IMG/VR virus record: IMGVR_UViG_3300030118_000514
Span: 1 to 24,998 of that record
From: a virus
Length of the DNA: 24,998 nucleotides
Direction: 5' to 3' (one strand)
Shown here: one piece after another, positions 6,030 to 13,241 of the stretch
How the letters are laid out: the number at the start of each line of letters is the position of its first letter
Position numbering within the stretch: position 1 is the first letter of the stretch
Notes under the pieces: model-generated
What the model saw: only the letters and a program-made list of their open reading frames with translations
Told to the model about the DNA's origin: nothing
Databases searched by the model: none
Translations under genes and position numbers: made by a program

Positions 6030-6115
6030 TAGTTCTCCTTACAATGACTGCTTCCGTAATCACAGTTACATATCTGCACAAAAGAGCCGTCATCTTTTTT
6101 AGTTATCAAACACAT
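6029..6115 (-). CDS. 28-residue Cys-rich micro-protein
   Basis: ATG 6115 to TAA 6029 gives MCLITKKDDGSFVQICNCDY followed by GSSHCKEN, with C2, C16, C18, H24 and C25 as possible metal ligands or disulfides. Both ends overlap neighbouring genes as TAATG, so it fills the gap exactly between the two-span membrane protein and the XhlA-like protein. The tight coupling on both sides supports translation. The function is unknown; it could modulate holin timing. Confidence 0.55.
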   Translation of the reverse strand: MCLITKKDDGSFVQICNCDYGSSHCKEN

Positions 6116-6297
6116 TATTTTCTAAATCTAATTGTAATTAACCATATTGCCAAAGTAATTACAGTTGCATAAAAAGTTATCGTCCTAGACGCACCACTCA
6201 AAGTCAATATTGCAATAATCATTCCGACTAATGTCCAAGCAAGATTAAGAGTTTCTTTTATTGCTTCAATCAACCAAGACCACAATTCTTTTATCAA
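6115..6297 (-). CDS. Small two-span membrane protein, holin candidate
   Basis: A 60-residue product with an amphipathic start (MIKELWSWLIEAIKETL), two hydrophobic segments (LAWTLVGMIIAILTL and ITFYATVITLAIWLI) and a basic end (TIRFRK). Size, topology and place in a lysis cluster fit a class II-like holin. ATG 6297 overlaps the stop of the 648-residue gene. There are two other small membrane proteins nearby, so which is the pore former is undecided. Confidence 0.55.
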   Translation of the reverse strand: MIKELWSWLIEAIKETLNLAWTLVGMIIAILTLSGASRTITFYATVITLAIWLITIRFRK

Positions 6298-8240
6298 TTA
6301 AATCTCCTTACTGCTAATGATAAAATTCTTACCATAATTGTCGGCACTATGACTTCCTGTGCCTTTTCCTTTTGCTGAGAACTCATATCATCAGTAATAT
6401 TTGTTAAATTTACTGCGTCTAAATCAACATCAATAATAACACTAAAGTCTCCTTGAGCTAAAGACTCAAAGGTAATTTCTGTTGTAACATCTGCTAAGTT
6501 GTAATCTTCTATCTTAGCGTTCTCAACTGCTCTCTCTACATATTCTTCTACTGCTTTTGCTACTGTCTCATCAGTCTTTACTGCTTCTGCAATAACTTGT
6601 ACATCTTCTGTTTCTGTAAATCCAAGAACTTCTGCCACAACTTCCTGTTGTTCTTCTGTAAGCTCGTCAGCTTTTTCTATTGATTGTTCTACAACTTGAG
6701 CTACAACTTCAAGTACATCTTCGCTAACTTCGTCAAGATTTTCCAATCCTGCGTCATTAACTTCTTCAATGATTTCAACAACTTGTTCTGTTTCAAGTTC
6801 TTCAACTTCAATTTCTTGTATAGCTTCAATCTTTTCTTCTACTTCTTTAACTTCTACTTGTATTTCTTCATCTGTTAATTCAACTTCTTCGACAATGACT
6901 TCATCTTCTTCTTGAATTTCTGTCTCTGACTCGGTGTCATCTGTAAATATTTCTTCGTCCAACTCATCTTCTAATTCTTCTTCTTCTATAACAATTATTA
7001 TTTCTTCAGGTATATCTTCAATAATAATTTCTTCAATGTAAATATCTTCTATTTCTTCAATGTATTCCTGTACTTCAAGTATTGTTTCAACAAACTCTTT
7101 TGCTTCTTCTTCAGTATCAAACTCAAATATTTCGATTTCTTCTTCAAGTTCCAAGAGTTTTTCATCAAACTCCATTTGTCGTTCAAGTTCTTTTTCAGTA
7201 AGCTCATCTTCCACAATGTCAAGTACATCAACATCATCAAAAAACTCGTCTCCGATTTCTTCCACATCTTGTTCTTCAATGTCATATAATTCTAAATCTC
7301 CCCTTGCAACCTGCTCGTCAGTTAATTCTACACCGTATAATTCATAATTCTTTTGTCGTTCATTATCTCTCTCTACCGTTCCGTCTTGTATCTCGTGTTC
7401 TTCATACTCAGCTTCTTCTCCATTATCTAAAATAACAACAAAAATCTCAGGCTCAGGTGGTGGTGGCTCATAAACAACAGGTGGTGGTGGCAAAGTAGTA
7501 GTAGTAGTTGTTGTTGTGGTAGTAGTTGTTGTTGGCTCTATATATTTAAAACTTATGTTATCAACTAAAGTCCAATCATTAAGTGTCAAAGTAAACTTAT
7601 CAATAAAAGTATCTAAGGTTTCTCTAATGTTATAAACAACAACTTCATACATAGATTCAGCAGAAGTAAAAGTTTGTGCTTCTATTATATCTGTTTGTGT
7701 AGTCTCGTCTGTATGCGTATAAGTTACTGTTGATTCATAATTCAAAGCACCTATTGTAAAACCAACTTCATAAATATCTATGTCTAGTTCTTCTTCATCA
7801 ATAGTTGTAGTTTCAGGTAAATCAAATTCATAATCAGCACCTTCTCCACCGTGTTGCCTAAACTCTAAATTTATACAATAGTCAGTACAACCATATTGTC
7901 CTGTCCAAGTGTTATTAATGTCAATGTTATTCTGAACTTCGTTTCCTTGTATATCTAGTTCATCTTCAGGTATAACCATATCTGTACTTTGTTCCCAAGT
8001 CTCAGGCACAGTTGTAGTTGTTGTACTTGTAATTGTTGTGCTAGTTGTAGATGTATTCTCAGGAATTGTTGTTGTAGTTGTAGTTGTTCCGTCAAAAGTC
8101 TCTACTTCTTCTACTTCTCCTTCAGGGATTGTGGTTGTAGTTGTAGTAGTAGTTGTAGTATCTTCTTCAGCTATGACAGGCAAAGGTACTGCTATAAAGC
8201 ACACAGAAGCTATACACAAAAACTTCTTTAGGTTAAGCAC
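6294..8240 (-). CDS. Secreted, extremely acidic protein with Thr-only linkers
   Basis: A 648-residue product starting at GTG 8240, four bases after the preceding stop. Residues 1-24 (MLNLKKFLCIASVCFIAVPL...) are a signal peptide. Then come three tracts of nearly pure Thr (around residues 28-37, 52-58 and 65-78), a compact domain (about 95-235, with C118 and C122 in YGCTDYC), another Thr tract plus Pro-rich stretch (about 239-265), and about 330 residues dominated by Glu/Asp/Ile/Val with helical heptad-like patterns (EEVAQVVEQSIEKADELTEE). The end VPTIMVRILSLAVRRFN is hydrophobic then basic. Thr linkers of this kind are typical of extracellular actinobacterial proteins. No family is recognised. 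It lies between holin candidates. It may act at the cell surface or may be host-derived. Confidence 0.7.
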   Translation of the reverse strand: MLNLKKFLCIASVCFIAVPLPVIAEEDTTTTTTTTTTIPEGEVEEVETFDGTTTTTTTIPENTSTTSTTITSTTTTTVPETWEQSTDMVIPEDELDIQGNEVQNNIDINNTWTGQYGCTDYCINLEFRQHGGEGADYEFDLPETTTIDEEELDIDIYEVGFTIGALNYESTVTYTHTDETTQTDIIEAQTFTSAESMYEVVVYNIRETLDTFIDKFTLTLNDWTLVDNISFKYIEPTTTTTTTTTTTTTLPPPPVVYEPPPPEPEIFVVILDNGEEAEYEEHEIQDGTVERDNERQKNYELYGVELTDEQVARGDLELYDIEEQDVEEIGDEFFDDVDVLDIVEDELTEKELERQMEFDEKLLELEEEIEIFEFDTEEEAKEFVETILEVQEYIEEIEDIYIEEIIIEDIPEEIIIVIEEEELEDELDEEIFTDDTESETEIQEEDEVIVEEVELTDEEIQVEVKEVEEKIEAIQEIEVEELETEQVVEIIEEVNDAGLENLDEVSEDVLEVVAQVVEQSIEKADELTEEQQEVVAEVLGFTETEDVQVIAEAVKTDETVAKAVEEYVERAVENAKIEDYNLADVTTEITFESLAQGDFSVIIDVDLDAVNLTNITDDMSSQQKEKAQEVIVPTIMVRILSLAVRRFN

Positions 8241-8243
8241 CTT

Positions 8244-8456
8244 TTATTTATTATCGAATGTTTGCTTTGGTTTATATTGTTCTAAGCCATTCTGCAACAC
8301 AGACAATCCTGAACTCAAAAACGCAACAAGTAATAATTCAATCATATTTGCGTCAATGATTCCTGATGAGTTTGCTAAATACAAAGAGATTGCAGATTGC
8401 AACCCTGTTCTAAAAGCCTTAGATAAAATAAATTTCCAATATTCTTTATTTTTCAC
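8244..8456 (-). CDS. Putative r1t-type holin
   Basis: A 70-residue protein from GTG 8456. KAFRTGLQSAISLYLAN and IELLLVAFLSSGLSVLQNGL form two hydrophobic segments separated by a short polar turn, with a charged C-terminus. The R-x-x-LQ start of span one and the LS-x-LQN end of span two resemble actinophage r1t-family holins. The start overlaps the stop of the upstream Cys-rich ORF (TAGTG), and its Shine-Dalgarno lies in that ORF's last codons. It probably permeabilises the inner membrane for lysis. Confidence 0.6.
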   Translation of the reverse strand: MKNKEYWKFILSKAFRTGLQSAISLYLANSSGIIDANMIELLLVAFLSSGLSVLQNGLEQYKPKQTFDNK

Positions 8457-8587
8457 TATTCTTCTTCCTTCTTAATTGGGTTGCTTATCAATACCTTACC
8501 ATACATCTTGCATTTTTTTTGCACACACTTAAAACCTACTTTATAAAGTTTGGTTGGGTTGTGGCAAATATGACACTTTAATTTCAA
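8456..8587 (-). CDS. 43-residue zinc-ribbon micro-protein
   Basis: The frame from TTG 8587 (AAAGG five bases upstream) to TAG 8456 reads MKLKCHICHNPTKLYKVGFK then CVQKKCKMYG... and ends KKEEE. Four Cys in the spacing C-x2-C ... C-x4-C are typical of a small zinc ribbon. It fills the gap between the DUF5675 gene and the holin candidate. The last codons GGAAGAAGAATAG provide the Shine-Dalgarno for the holin gene. The start is non-ATG, so confidence is moderate. Confidence 0.55.
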   Translation of the reverse strand: MKLKCHICHNPTKLYKVGFKCVQKKCKMYGKVLISNPIKKEEE

Positions 8588-8599
8588 ACTAACCTTTAT

Positions 8600-9205
8600 T
8601 TAGGTAATATTTCTGCCTTCTAGTTTAGCTTCTAAGATTTTCAGATTCCCATTTATCTCTGAAATTTTTTCATATATGTCATTTGCTCCAATCATATTTT
8701 GTGGAGACTTGTTAGATAATTTAGTTACAGATTCTTCTACTATTTCATTAAGATTAATTTTTGATATTTTTATTGTTACTTCTTTACCTGCTTGTAAAGG
8801 TTTTGCTATTTTATCGTAACACTTTTTGTAAGCGTCTCTTGACCTTCCAATTAAACCGTCTTTACCTAAATCTAAGTCTTGTTGAGTAGAGCCTGTCAAT
8901 ATACAACCTGCCGTATGCTCATCTGTGTTTCCTGAGTGTATCAAGATATATTTAAAATTAGGTACATCTTGTAACTCCAACATTCCATAATGTGTGTTTC
9001 CATATCTTGCTTTATATTTAGTGTGAAAACCACCTTCTTTACGAAACTTTATATTATAAGTTCCTTCAGGAATTGCAGTTTCACTATATACTTTTACATC
9101 TCTTACTTCATCTTCTAAGGTGTAACACTCAAACACACCGTCAATAAAAAGCAGTCCATTTGTTGCGTCCTCGCCAAACTGAACTCTTACAACATCAAGT
9201 TTCAT
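8600..9205 (-). CDS. DUF5675 protein, L,D-transpeptidase-like fold
   Basis: A 201-residue protein. Residues 5-155 match the DUF5675 pattern: RVQFGEDATNGLLFIDG, CYTLEDEVRD, AIPEGTYNIKFR and ILIHSGNTDEHTAGCILTG, with H90 and C101 placed like the catalytic His and Cys of L,D-transpeptidase-related folds. The last 45 residues are a predicted coiled coil (YEKISEINGNLKILEAKLEG). DUF5675 proteins are common in phage lysis or tail regions and are suspected of acting on cell wall; activity is not established. The start ATG 9205 overlaps the stop of the upstream gene (TAATG). It may be the main wall-degrading enzyme or a regulator of it. Confidence 0.75.
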   Translation of the reverse strand: MKLDVVRVQFGEDATNGLLFIDGVFECYTLEDEVRDVKVYSETAIPEGTYNIKFRKEGGFHTKYKARYGNTHYGMLELQDVPNFKYILIHSGNTDEHTAGCILTGSTQQDLDLGKDGLIGRSRDAYKKCYDKIAKPLQAGKEVTIKISKINLNEIVEESVTKLSNKSPQNMIGANDIYEKISEINGNLKILEAKLEGRNIT

Positions 9206-9522
9206 TATTCAGGTTTTGGATTATCGTCTTTGACTTTTTTAATAGCTTTGTACCATTCGCCTGTTTTGTCTAGTTTACCTGCGTCTATGTCCCAATAGAG
9301 TTGGTCTAGTTGGTCTCCAATAGCACCATAGGATTCTTGCCTAGCTTGTATATATCCAAACTGTTGCTCTTCCCATTTTGAGTTACCTAAGTCAATCTTA
9401 GCTTGTGCGTAGTCTGATTCTTCAAACTCCATACGCTCATTATTAATTTGCTTGTACAAAGGCTTAGCAGATTCTATCTCTGCGTCTGCTTCTGTTTGTA
9501 ACTGTTCTTTTGTCTTTGCCAT
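9205..9522 (-). CDS. IGDQLD-motif phage protein (tail-fibre adjacent)
   Basis: A 105-residue, helical, charged protein. The second half carries YGAIGDQLDQLYWDIDAGK and ends AIKKVKDDNPKPE, a pattern seen in many small phage proteins encoded next to tail fibre genes, often annotated as XkdW-like or tail assembly chaperone-like. No signal or membrane span. It has its own Shine-Dalgarno (AGGAG) upstream of ATG 9522 and follows the six appendage paralogues. It is probably an assembly helper for tail appendages; that role is inferred from position. Confidence 0.55.
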   Translation of the reverse strand: MAKTKEQLQTEADAEIESAKPLYKQINNERMEFEESDYAQAKIDLGNSKWEEQQFGYIQARQESYGAIGDQLDQLYWDIDAGKLDKTGEWYKAIKKVKDDNPKPE

Positions 9523-9547
9523 AATTATCTCTCCTTATCTTACTATA

Positions 9548-10066
9548 TTATTTAACAAGTCCATACAACTTAAATGTTCCACTATCAATGTTTCCACTAT
9601 CCATAAAAAAATTTAATCCGTCCACAGAGCTTGTACTTGTGAAAACTCCTCCACCCTGTTGACCTAATAATTCTGGTGTCGAATTAAATTCAATATTTTC
9701 CTTTGTGTGAAATGTAAACTCTGAAGAATTGTTTGCATTAAATATGTACATCAAAACTTGCATACCCTCGCCTGTACCTGTACCAATATTTGTTCCTAAA
9801 TCCCAACTTGTTTCATTAGTTGCAGATTGATTTCCAAAAGAAGCACCAGCTCGTAACAATTTACTAGCTCTATCATAATTTGCAGTAGTATTTGCAGTTC
9901 CACTCTCTGTTACTCTGCACTTTAAATCTTCAACATCAGTATCACATTGTAAATTATTTATAAGTATTTTAAACACATCAAAAGTGCTATCAATACCTGT
10001 CAAAGACACAGAGCTTACTGCACCCGAAACTATTTCCTCATCTATTTTTATTAAACTACCTGCCAT
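9548..10066 (-). CDS. Tail appendage/receptor-binding paralogue S2b
   Basis: A 172-residue, Ser/Thr/Asn-rich, beta-rich protein. It begins MAGSLIKIDEEIVSGAVSSV and shows VSLTGIDSTFDVFKILINN, SGTANTTANYD, NNSSEFTF, QQGGGVF and the end SGNIDSGTFKLYGLVK. The same blocks occur in the gene at 11220-11723 (SLTGVD, SGSADTSSNYD, NNSSEYSF, NGGGLL, TGNITGGTFTLYKVV), its closest partner here. It is the last of six tandem paralogues. Likely a tail-tip or fibre head protein that meets the host surface; this is inferred from repetition, composition and position. Confidence 0.6.
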   Translation of the reverse strand: MAGSLIKIDEEIVSGAVSSVSLTGIDSTFDVFKILINNLQCDTDVEDLKCRVTESGTANTTANYDRASKLLRAGASFGNQSATNETSWDLGTNIGTGTGEGMQVLMYIFNANNSSEFTFHTKENIEFNSTPELLGQQGGGVFTSTSSVDGLNFFMDSGNIDSGTFKLYGLVK

Positions 10067-10578
10067 TATTTAACTCCATATACATTTACTGTTAAATTAT
10101 CGATTGTTCCGCTAACTCTACCAAACTGCATACCTGATAATTGTTCAGCACTCTCGTGCATACCAATAAATTTACTACCTCTACCACCACCAGAATGTTG
10201 AGATGATGTTTGTCCTGAAACAAAAGTAAAGCTAGAACTATCAAAGGGATTATATATATACATTGATACTCCTCCAAAATCATCAGCACCAGAATTAGAT
10301 AAACCAAAATTTGGAATAGATGTTTGATTTTTACCAAACAGTTCAGAAAAACTTGCATTTGCATACATATCTAAAGTCGCGAAATCATATTCACTTGCTG
10401 ATATAACACTTCCTCCACTATCTAAAAATCTTAAAAGATTATAAGTTTGTGCAGAAAAATCGCCCTTAGATATTGAAACAAAATACACATCATATTGAGA
10501 GCTAAAACAATCTGGAACATCAAGCGTACTAACACTACTCCCACTAGCAGATTTTATAAACTGCAAATTTGTAGCCAT
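10066..10578 (-). CDS. Tail appendage/receptor-binding paralogue S2a
   Basis: A 170-residue protein: MATNLQFIKSASGSSVSTLD..., SQYDVYFVSI, RFLDSGGSVISASEYD, YIYNPFDSSSFTFVSGQ, KFIGMHESAEQLSGMQF, end TVNVYGVK. It pairs with 11723-12262, which has RFINSSGSVVSSSVYE, YVFNPTNSSTFTLALGQ and GVGNLEQADFITGFQL at the same places. Overlaps both neighbours as TAATG, so the set is co-translated. Function as for the other paralogues. Confidence 0.6.
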   Translation of the reverse strand: MATNLQFIKSASGSSVSTLDVPDCFSSQYDVYFVSISKGDFSAQTYNLLRFLDSGGSVISASEYDFATLDMYANASFSELFGKNQTSIPNFGLSNSGADDFGGVSMYIYNPFDSSSFTFVSGQTSSQHSGGGRGSKFIGMHESAEQLSGMQFGRVSGTIDNLTVNVYGVK

Positions 10579-11219
10579 TAGAAACTCCGAATACCATATA
10601 GGCTAAAATTTCCACTCTCTAAAGTGCCAGAATTAAAAGCCATAACTTGTATTTTATTCACAGAACTTGCTTGTGGTAAAACTTGACTACCCCAAAAACT
10701 TCTATAAATATCAGAGTTACTATAAACAGAACTGTGTTGTGTGGTAAATGAATACTTTGTACTGTCCAATAAATTATAAAAATATAAATATCCATTTATA
10801 TTACTTCTTGGAACAGAGCTAATTTTAATATTATCAGCAAATCTAAAAGCTGAATTAGAACTTGACCTATTTTCTGAAAAACTACCGTCAGCACCACAAA
10901 TTTGTCTTGCAGTATCATAAACAGAGCCACTCTCTAAAGTGCCACTCTCATAAAGTCTAAATGCTATACCTGTATCATTATCTGATACAGTTCCGTCATT
11001 AACTGTAATTAAATGCACATTGTAATCTTTTAAATCTTGGAACTCAACTGTTGATACAGAACTAGATACAGTAACAGTCTCAATCAATTCTAACTGTCCA
11101 AAGTTTGTCCATTTGTTTTCTTGGTCTAGCTCAATAATTTCTTGTGGTGTAAAAATACCTTTATTATCTCTAAAAGCCTGTTCAACTTCTTTTCCTATGT
11201 AGCCATATTCTTTACTCAT
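10578..11219 (-). CDS. Tail appendage paralogue L2 with N-terminal anchor
   Basis: A 213-residue protein. An extra N-terminal segment of about 40 residues (YGYIGKEVEQAFRDNKGIFT and PQEIIELDQ) precedes the common beta domain (VSSSVSTVEFQDLKDYNVHL, SGTLESGSVYD, YLYFYNLLDSTKYSFTT, LPQASSVNKIQVM, SGNFSLYGIRSF). The gene at 12259-12891 has the same long form (GYIGDTSTSV, NKGILTTQE, LESGNVYH, LYNLGNSSKYSFLTT, LLPQSSKVDGF). The extra segment may attach the appendage to the tail while the shared domain faces outward. It opens the second copy of the long-short-short cassette. Confidence 0.6.
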   Translation of the reverse strand: MSKEYGYIGKEVEQAFRDNKGIFTPQEIIELDQENKWTNFGQLELIETVTVSSSVSTVEFQDLKDYNVHLITVNDGTVSDNDTGIAFRLYESGTLESGSVYDTARQICGADGSFSENRSSSNSAFRFADNIKISSVPRSNINGYLYFYNLLDSTKYSFTTQHSSVYSNSDIYRSFWGSQVLPQASSVNKIQVMAFNSGTLESGNFSLYGIRSF

Positions 11220-11723
11220 CTATACCACCTTATACAATGTAAATGTACCACCTGTAATATTACCTGTATTCATTAACAAATTTACTCCGTCATTACTTTG
11301 TGTTTCTGTAAGTAAACCACCACCGTTAAAACCCCTTATATTATTTGTACTTGCATAAAATGTACTTGTAACATTTAAAAAAGAATATTCACTTGAATTG
11401 TTTAAATTATATAAATAACATAACAAACCTGCATTACCACTTATTGAATTTTGTACAGTTGCAGTTAGTGTAATCTCTGAAGCATTTTGTCTTGAAAAAG
11501 TAGAAAATGACCCATTACTAATTAAATAATGGTGTGTTTCATCATAATTTGAAGAAGTATCGGCACTACCACTTACAGTAAATTGCAATCGTAACTGTGC
11601 ATCGCTTTGTGTTGATAAATTACTTACTGTCAAAAGGTAAACACTATCATCATCAACACCTGTTAGAGATACATTAGCAGTTGAGCTTGTAACTGTGCTT
11701 GTTGCAACTTGCAATAATCCCAT
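11220..11723 (-). CDS. Tail appendage/receptor-binding paralogue S1b
   Basis: A 167-residue protein beginning MGLLQVATSTVTSSTANVSL, with SGSADTSSNYD, CYLYNLNNSSEYSFL, NGGGLLTETQSNDGVNLLM and end GGTFTLYKVV. Partner of 9548-10066. No signal peptide. It contains the only GCATC that I found in the window (11599-11603). Its role is inferred to be a tail-tip adhesin unit. Confidence 0.6.
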   Translation of the reverse strand: MGLLQVATSTVTSSTANVSLTGVDDDSVYLLTVSNLSTQSDAQLRLQFTVSGSADTSSNYDETHHYLISNGSFSTFSRQNASEITLTATVQNSISGNAGLLCYLYNLNNSSEYSFLNVTSTFYASTNNIRGFNGGGLLTETQSNDGVNLLMNTGNITGGTFTLYKVV

Positions 11724-12262
11724 TATGTATCAACCCTTATACCATAACAACGAACTTTTATTTCGCCATAAGTTGCAGTATATCCGTCTTGTAATAATTG
11801 AAAACCTGTAATAAAATCTGCTTGTTCTAAATTACCTACACCAGTCATACCACCACTTTTACCTGTTGAAAAATCATTTTGTGATTGCCCTAAAGCTAAT
11901 GTAAATGTACTTGAATTTGTAGGATTAAAAACATAAAATATACCTGCACCACCCTGCCTTGAGCCATTGTTATAATCAAAAAAACCTAAAAACCTTTCAA
12001 ATAAAACAGTATCGCCTGTACTTCTTAATTGGTTATAATTACTATCTGTTCTTCTATAAAGTAAAGCATTTTCGTAAACACTTGACGATACAACACTACC
12101 ACTAGAATTTATAAATCTTACTGTTAAATTACAATTAGCGTCATAGTCATCAGCTTCTACTTCTATTTTATAAATATCAAAATCAGAAGTAAAAACATCT
12201 GTTATATCTACACTTGCAACACTAGTAGCAATGGTTTCGTTAAGTAATCTTAAATTACTCAT
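11723..12262 (-). CDS. Tail appendage/receptor-binding paralogue S1a
   Basis: A 179-residue protein: MSNLRLLNETIATSVASVDI, DFDIYKIEVE, RFINSSGSVVSSSVYE, RQGGAGIFYVFNPTNSSTFT, GVGNLEQADFITGF, end IKVRCYGIRVDT. Partner of 10066-10578. Its start overlaps the stop of 12259-12891 (ATGA) and its end overlaps the start of 11220-11723. The same beta-rich fold as the other five is expected. Confidence 0.6.
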   Translation of the reverse strand: MSNLRLLNETIATSVASVDITDVFTSDFDIYKIEVEADDYDANCNLTVRFINSSGSVVSSSVYENALLYRRTDSNYNQLRSTGDTVLFERFLGFFDYNNGSRQGGAGIFYVFNPTNSSTFTLALGQSQNDFSTGKSGGMTGVGNLEQADFITGFQLLQDGYTATYGEIKVRCYGIRVDT

Positions 12263-12891
12263 ATATCTTTTACCCCATACAGTTTTGCAGTACCACTAAC
12301 AGTTTTTCCAGTAATAGTTTCTAACAATCTAAATCCGTCAACTTTACTTGATTGTGGTAAAAGTCCACCCCCGAAACTCATTTTTGCAACTCCCCCGTCC
12401 TCCAAAATTCCTCTTGTAGTTAAAAAACTATACTTTGAACTATTCCCAAGATTATATAAATATGCAAAGGCATTTCCATTATCATTTGTACCACTACCAT
12501 AATTACCAATATTTAAAAATATATTATTTCTATTATCATCTTTACTTGCGTCAACAGTACCAGTTGCCTCACCAAATACCATTGCATAATGGTAAACATT
12601 ACCACTTTCTAATACTCCATTTTCATAAAATTGTATGCCCATTGAACTATCACCACCTGACATAATCGTATTTGTAACAGTTAAAAAATGAACATCATAT
12701 TCATCTTCTTTTATGGAAAGAAAATCGATTGTACTAACACCAGAAAAGGTTGTTTCTGTAATAAACTCTAAACTACCACCAAGAAAACCCTGTCGTTCTA
12801 AATCAAAGCTCTCTTGTGTAGTTAATATGCCTTTATTCTTAACCTGTTGTTTGACACTTGTAGATGTGTCTCCAATATAACCGAATGACAT
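12259..12891 (-). CDS. Tail appendage paralogue L1 with N-terminal anchor
   Basis: A 210-residue protein. N-terminal segment MSFGYIGDTSTSVKQQVKNK then GILTTQESFDLERQGFLGG, followed by the common domain (FSGVSTIDFLSIKEDEYDVH, ENGVLESGNVYH, YLYNLGNSSKYSFLTT, GGGLLPQSSKVDGFRLL, end SGTAKLYGVKDI). It opens the first long-short-short cassette and pairs with 10578-11219. Likely the tail-attached subunit of an appendage built from the three genes; this is inference. Confidence 0.6.
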   Translation of the reverse strand: MSFGYIGDTSTSVKQQVKNKGILTTQESFDLERQGFLGGSLEFITETTFSGVSTIDFLSIKEDEYDVHFLTVTNTIMSGGDSSMGIQFYENGVLESGNVYHYAMVFGEATGTVDASKDDNRNNIFLNIGNYGSGTNDNGNAFAYLYNLGNSSKYSFLTTRGILEDGGVAKMSFGGGLLPQSSKVDGFRLLETITGKTVSGTAKLYGVKDI

Positions 12892-12900
12892 AAGAAAAAA

Positions 12901-13230
12901 TTATGTCTGCTTTAGATAATTAATCGTAAAGTCAATACTTGAAGCAGTAGAACATAAACCTTGTATCTTATCTCCTGTGGTTAAAACTACCTTAGTTTCC
13001 CAAACAAGAGTTGTACCTGCTGGAACAGTAACATCATTTAATAAATGTGGAGTTACTGAGCCACCTGATTTAACTATTTCAATATCAATCGTAACATCTT
13101 GACTGCTTGAATTAACATTTGCAAAAGACATTCCGATTATTGTTTCTGTTGTAGATGAGCCTACTGCGTCAAGTAAATCTGCATTACTTGTTCCAAGAGT
13201 TCCTACTACACCTTCTAATACATCTGCCAT
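12901..13230 (-). CDS. Small virion appendage protein
   Basis: A 109-residue, beta-rich protein. VDIEIVKSGGSV-type strands are visible as VTIDIEIVKSGGSVTPHLLN, followed by VTVPAGTTLVWETKVVL, GDKIQGLCSTASSIDFTINY. Proteins of this pattern (VPAG...LEAGDKI...ASSVDV) occur next to fibre genes in many marine and other phages, where they are structural. AGGAAGG lies upstream of ATG 13230. No catalytic motif. Probably a fibre or tail-decorating protein. Confidence 0.55.
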   Translation of the reverse strand: MADVLEGVVGTLGTSNADLLDAVGSSTTETIIGMSFANVNSSSQDVTIDIEIVKSGGSVTPHLLNDVTVPAGTTLVWETKVVLTTGDKIQGLCSTASSIDFTINYLKQT

Positions 13231-13241
13231 ATCTATCCTTC

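Noticed and set aside
7495-8160. Repetitive triplet tracts that might look like a CRISPR array or minisatellite
   Set aside because: They are in-frame Thr codon runs of the acidic secreted protein; there are no repeat-spacer units.
8038-8475. Plus-strand frame rich in Val/Ser over the Thr-tract gene
   Set aside because: It is the antisense image of Thr codons; it lacks a ribosome-binding site, and its composition is explained by the opposite strand.
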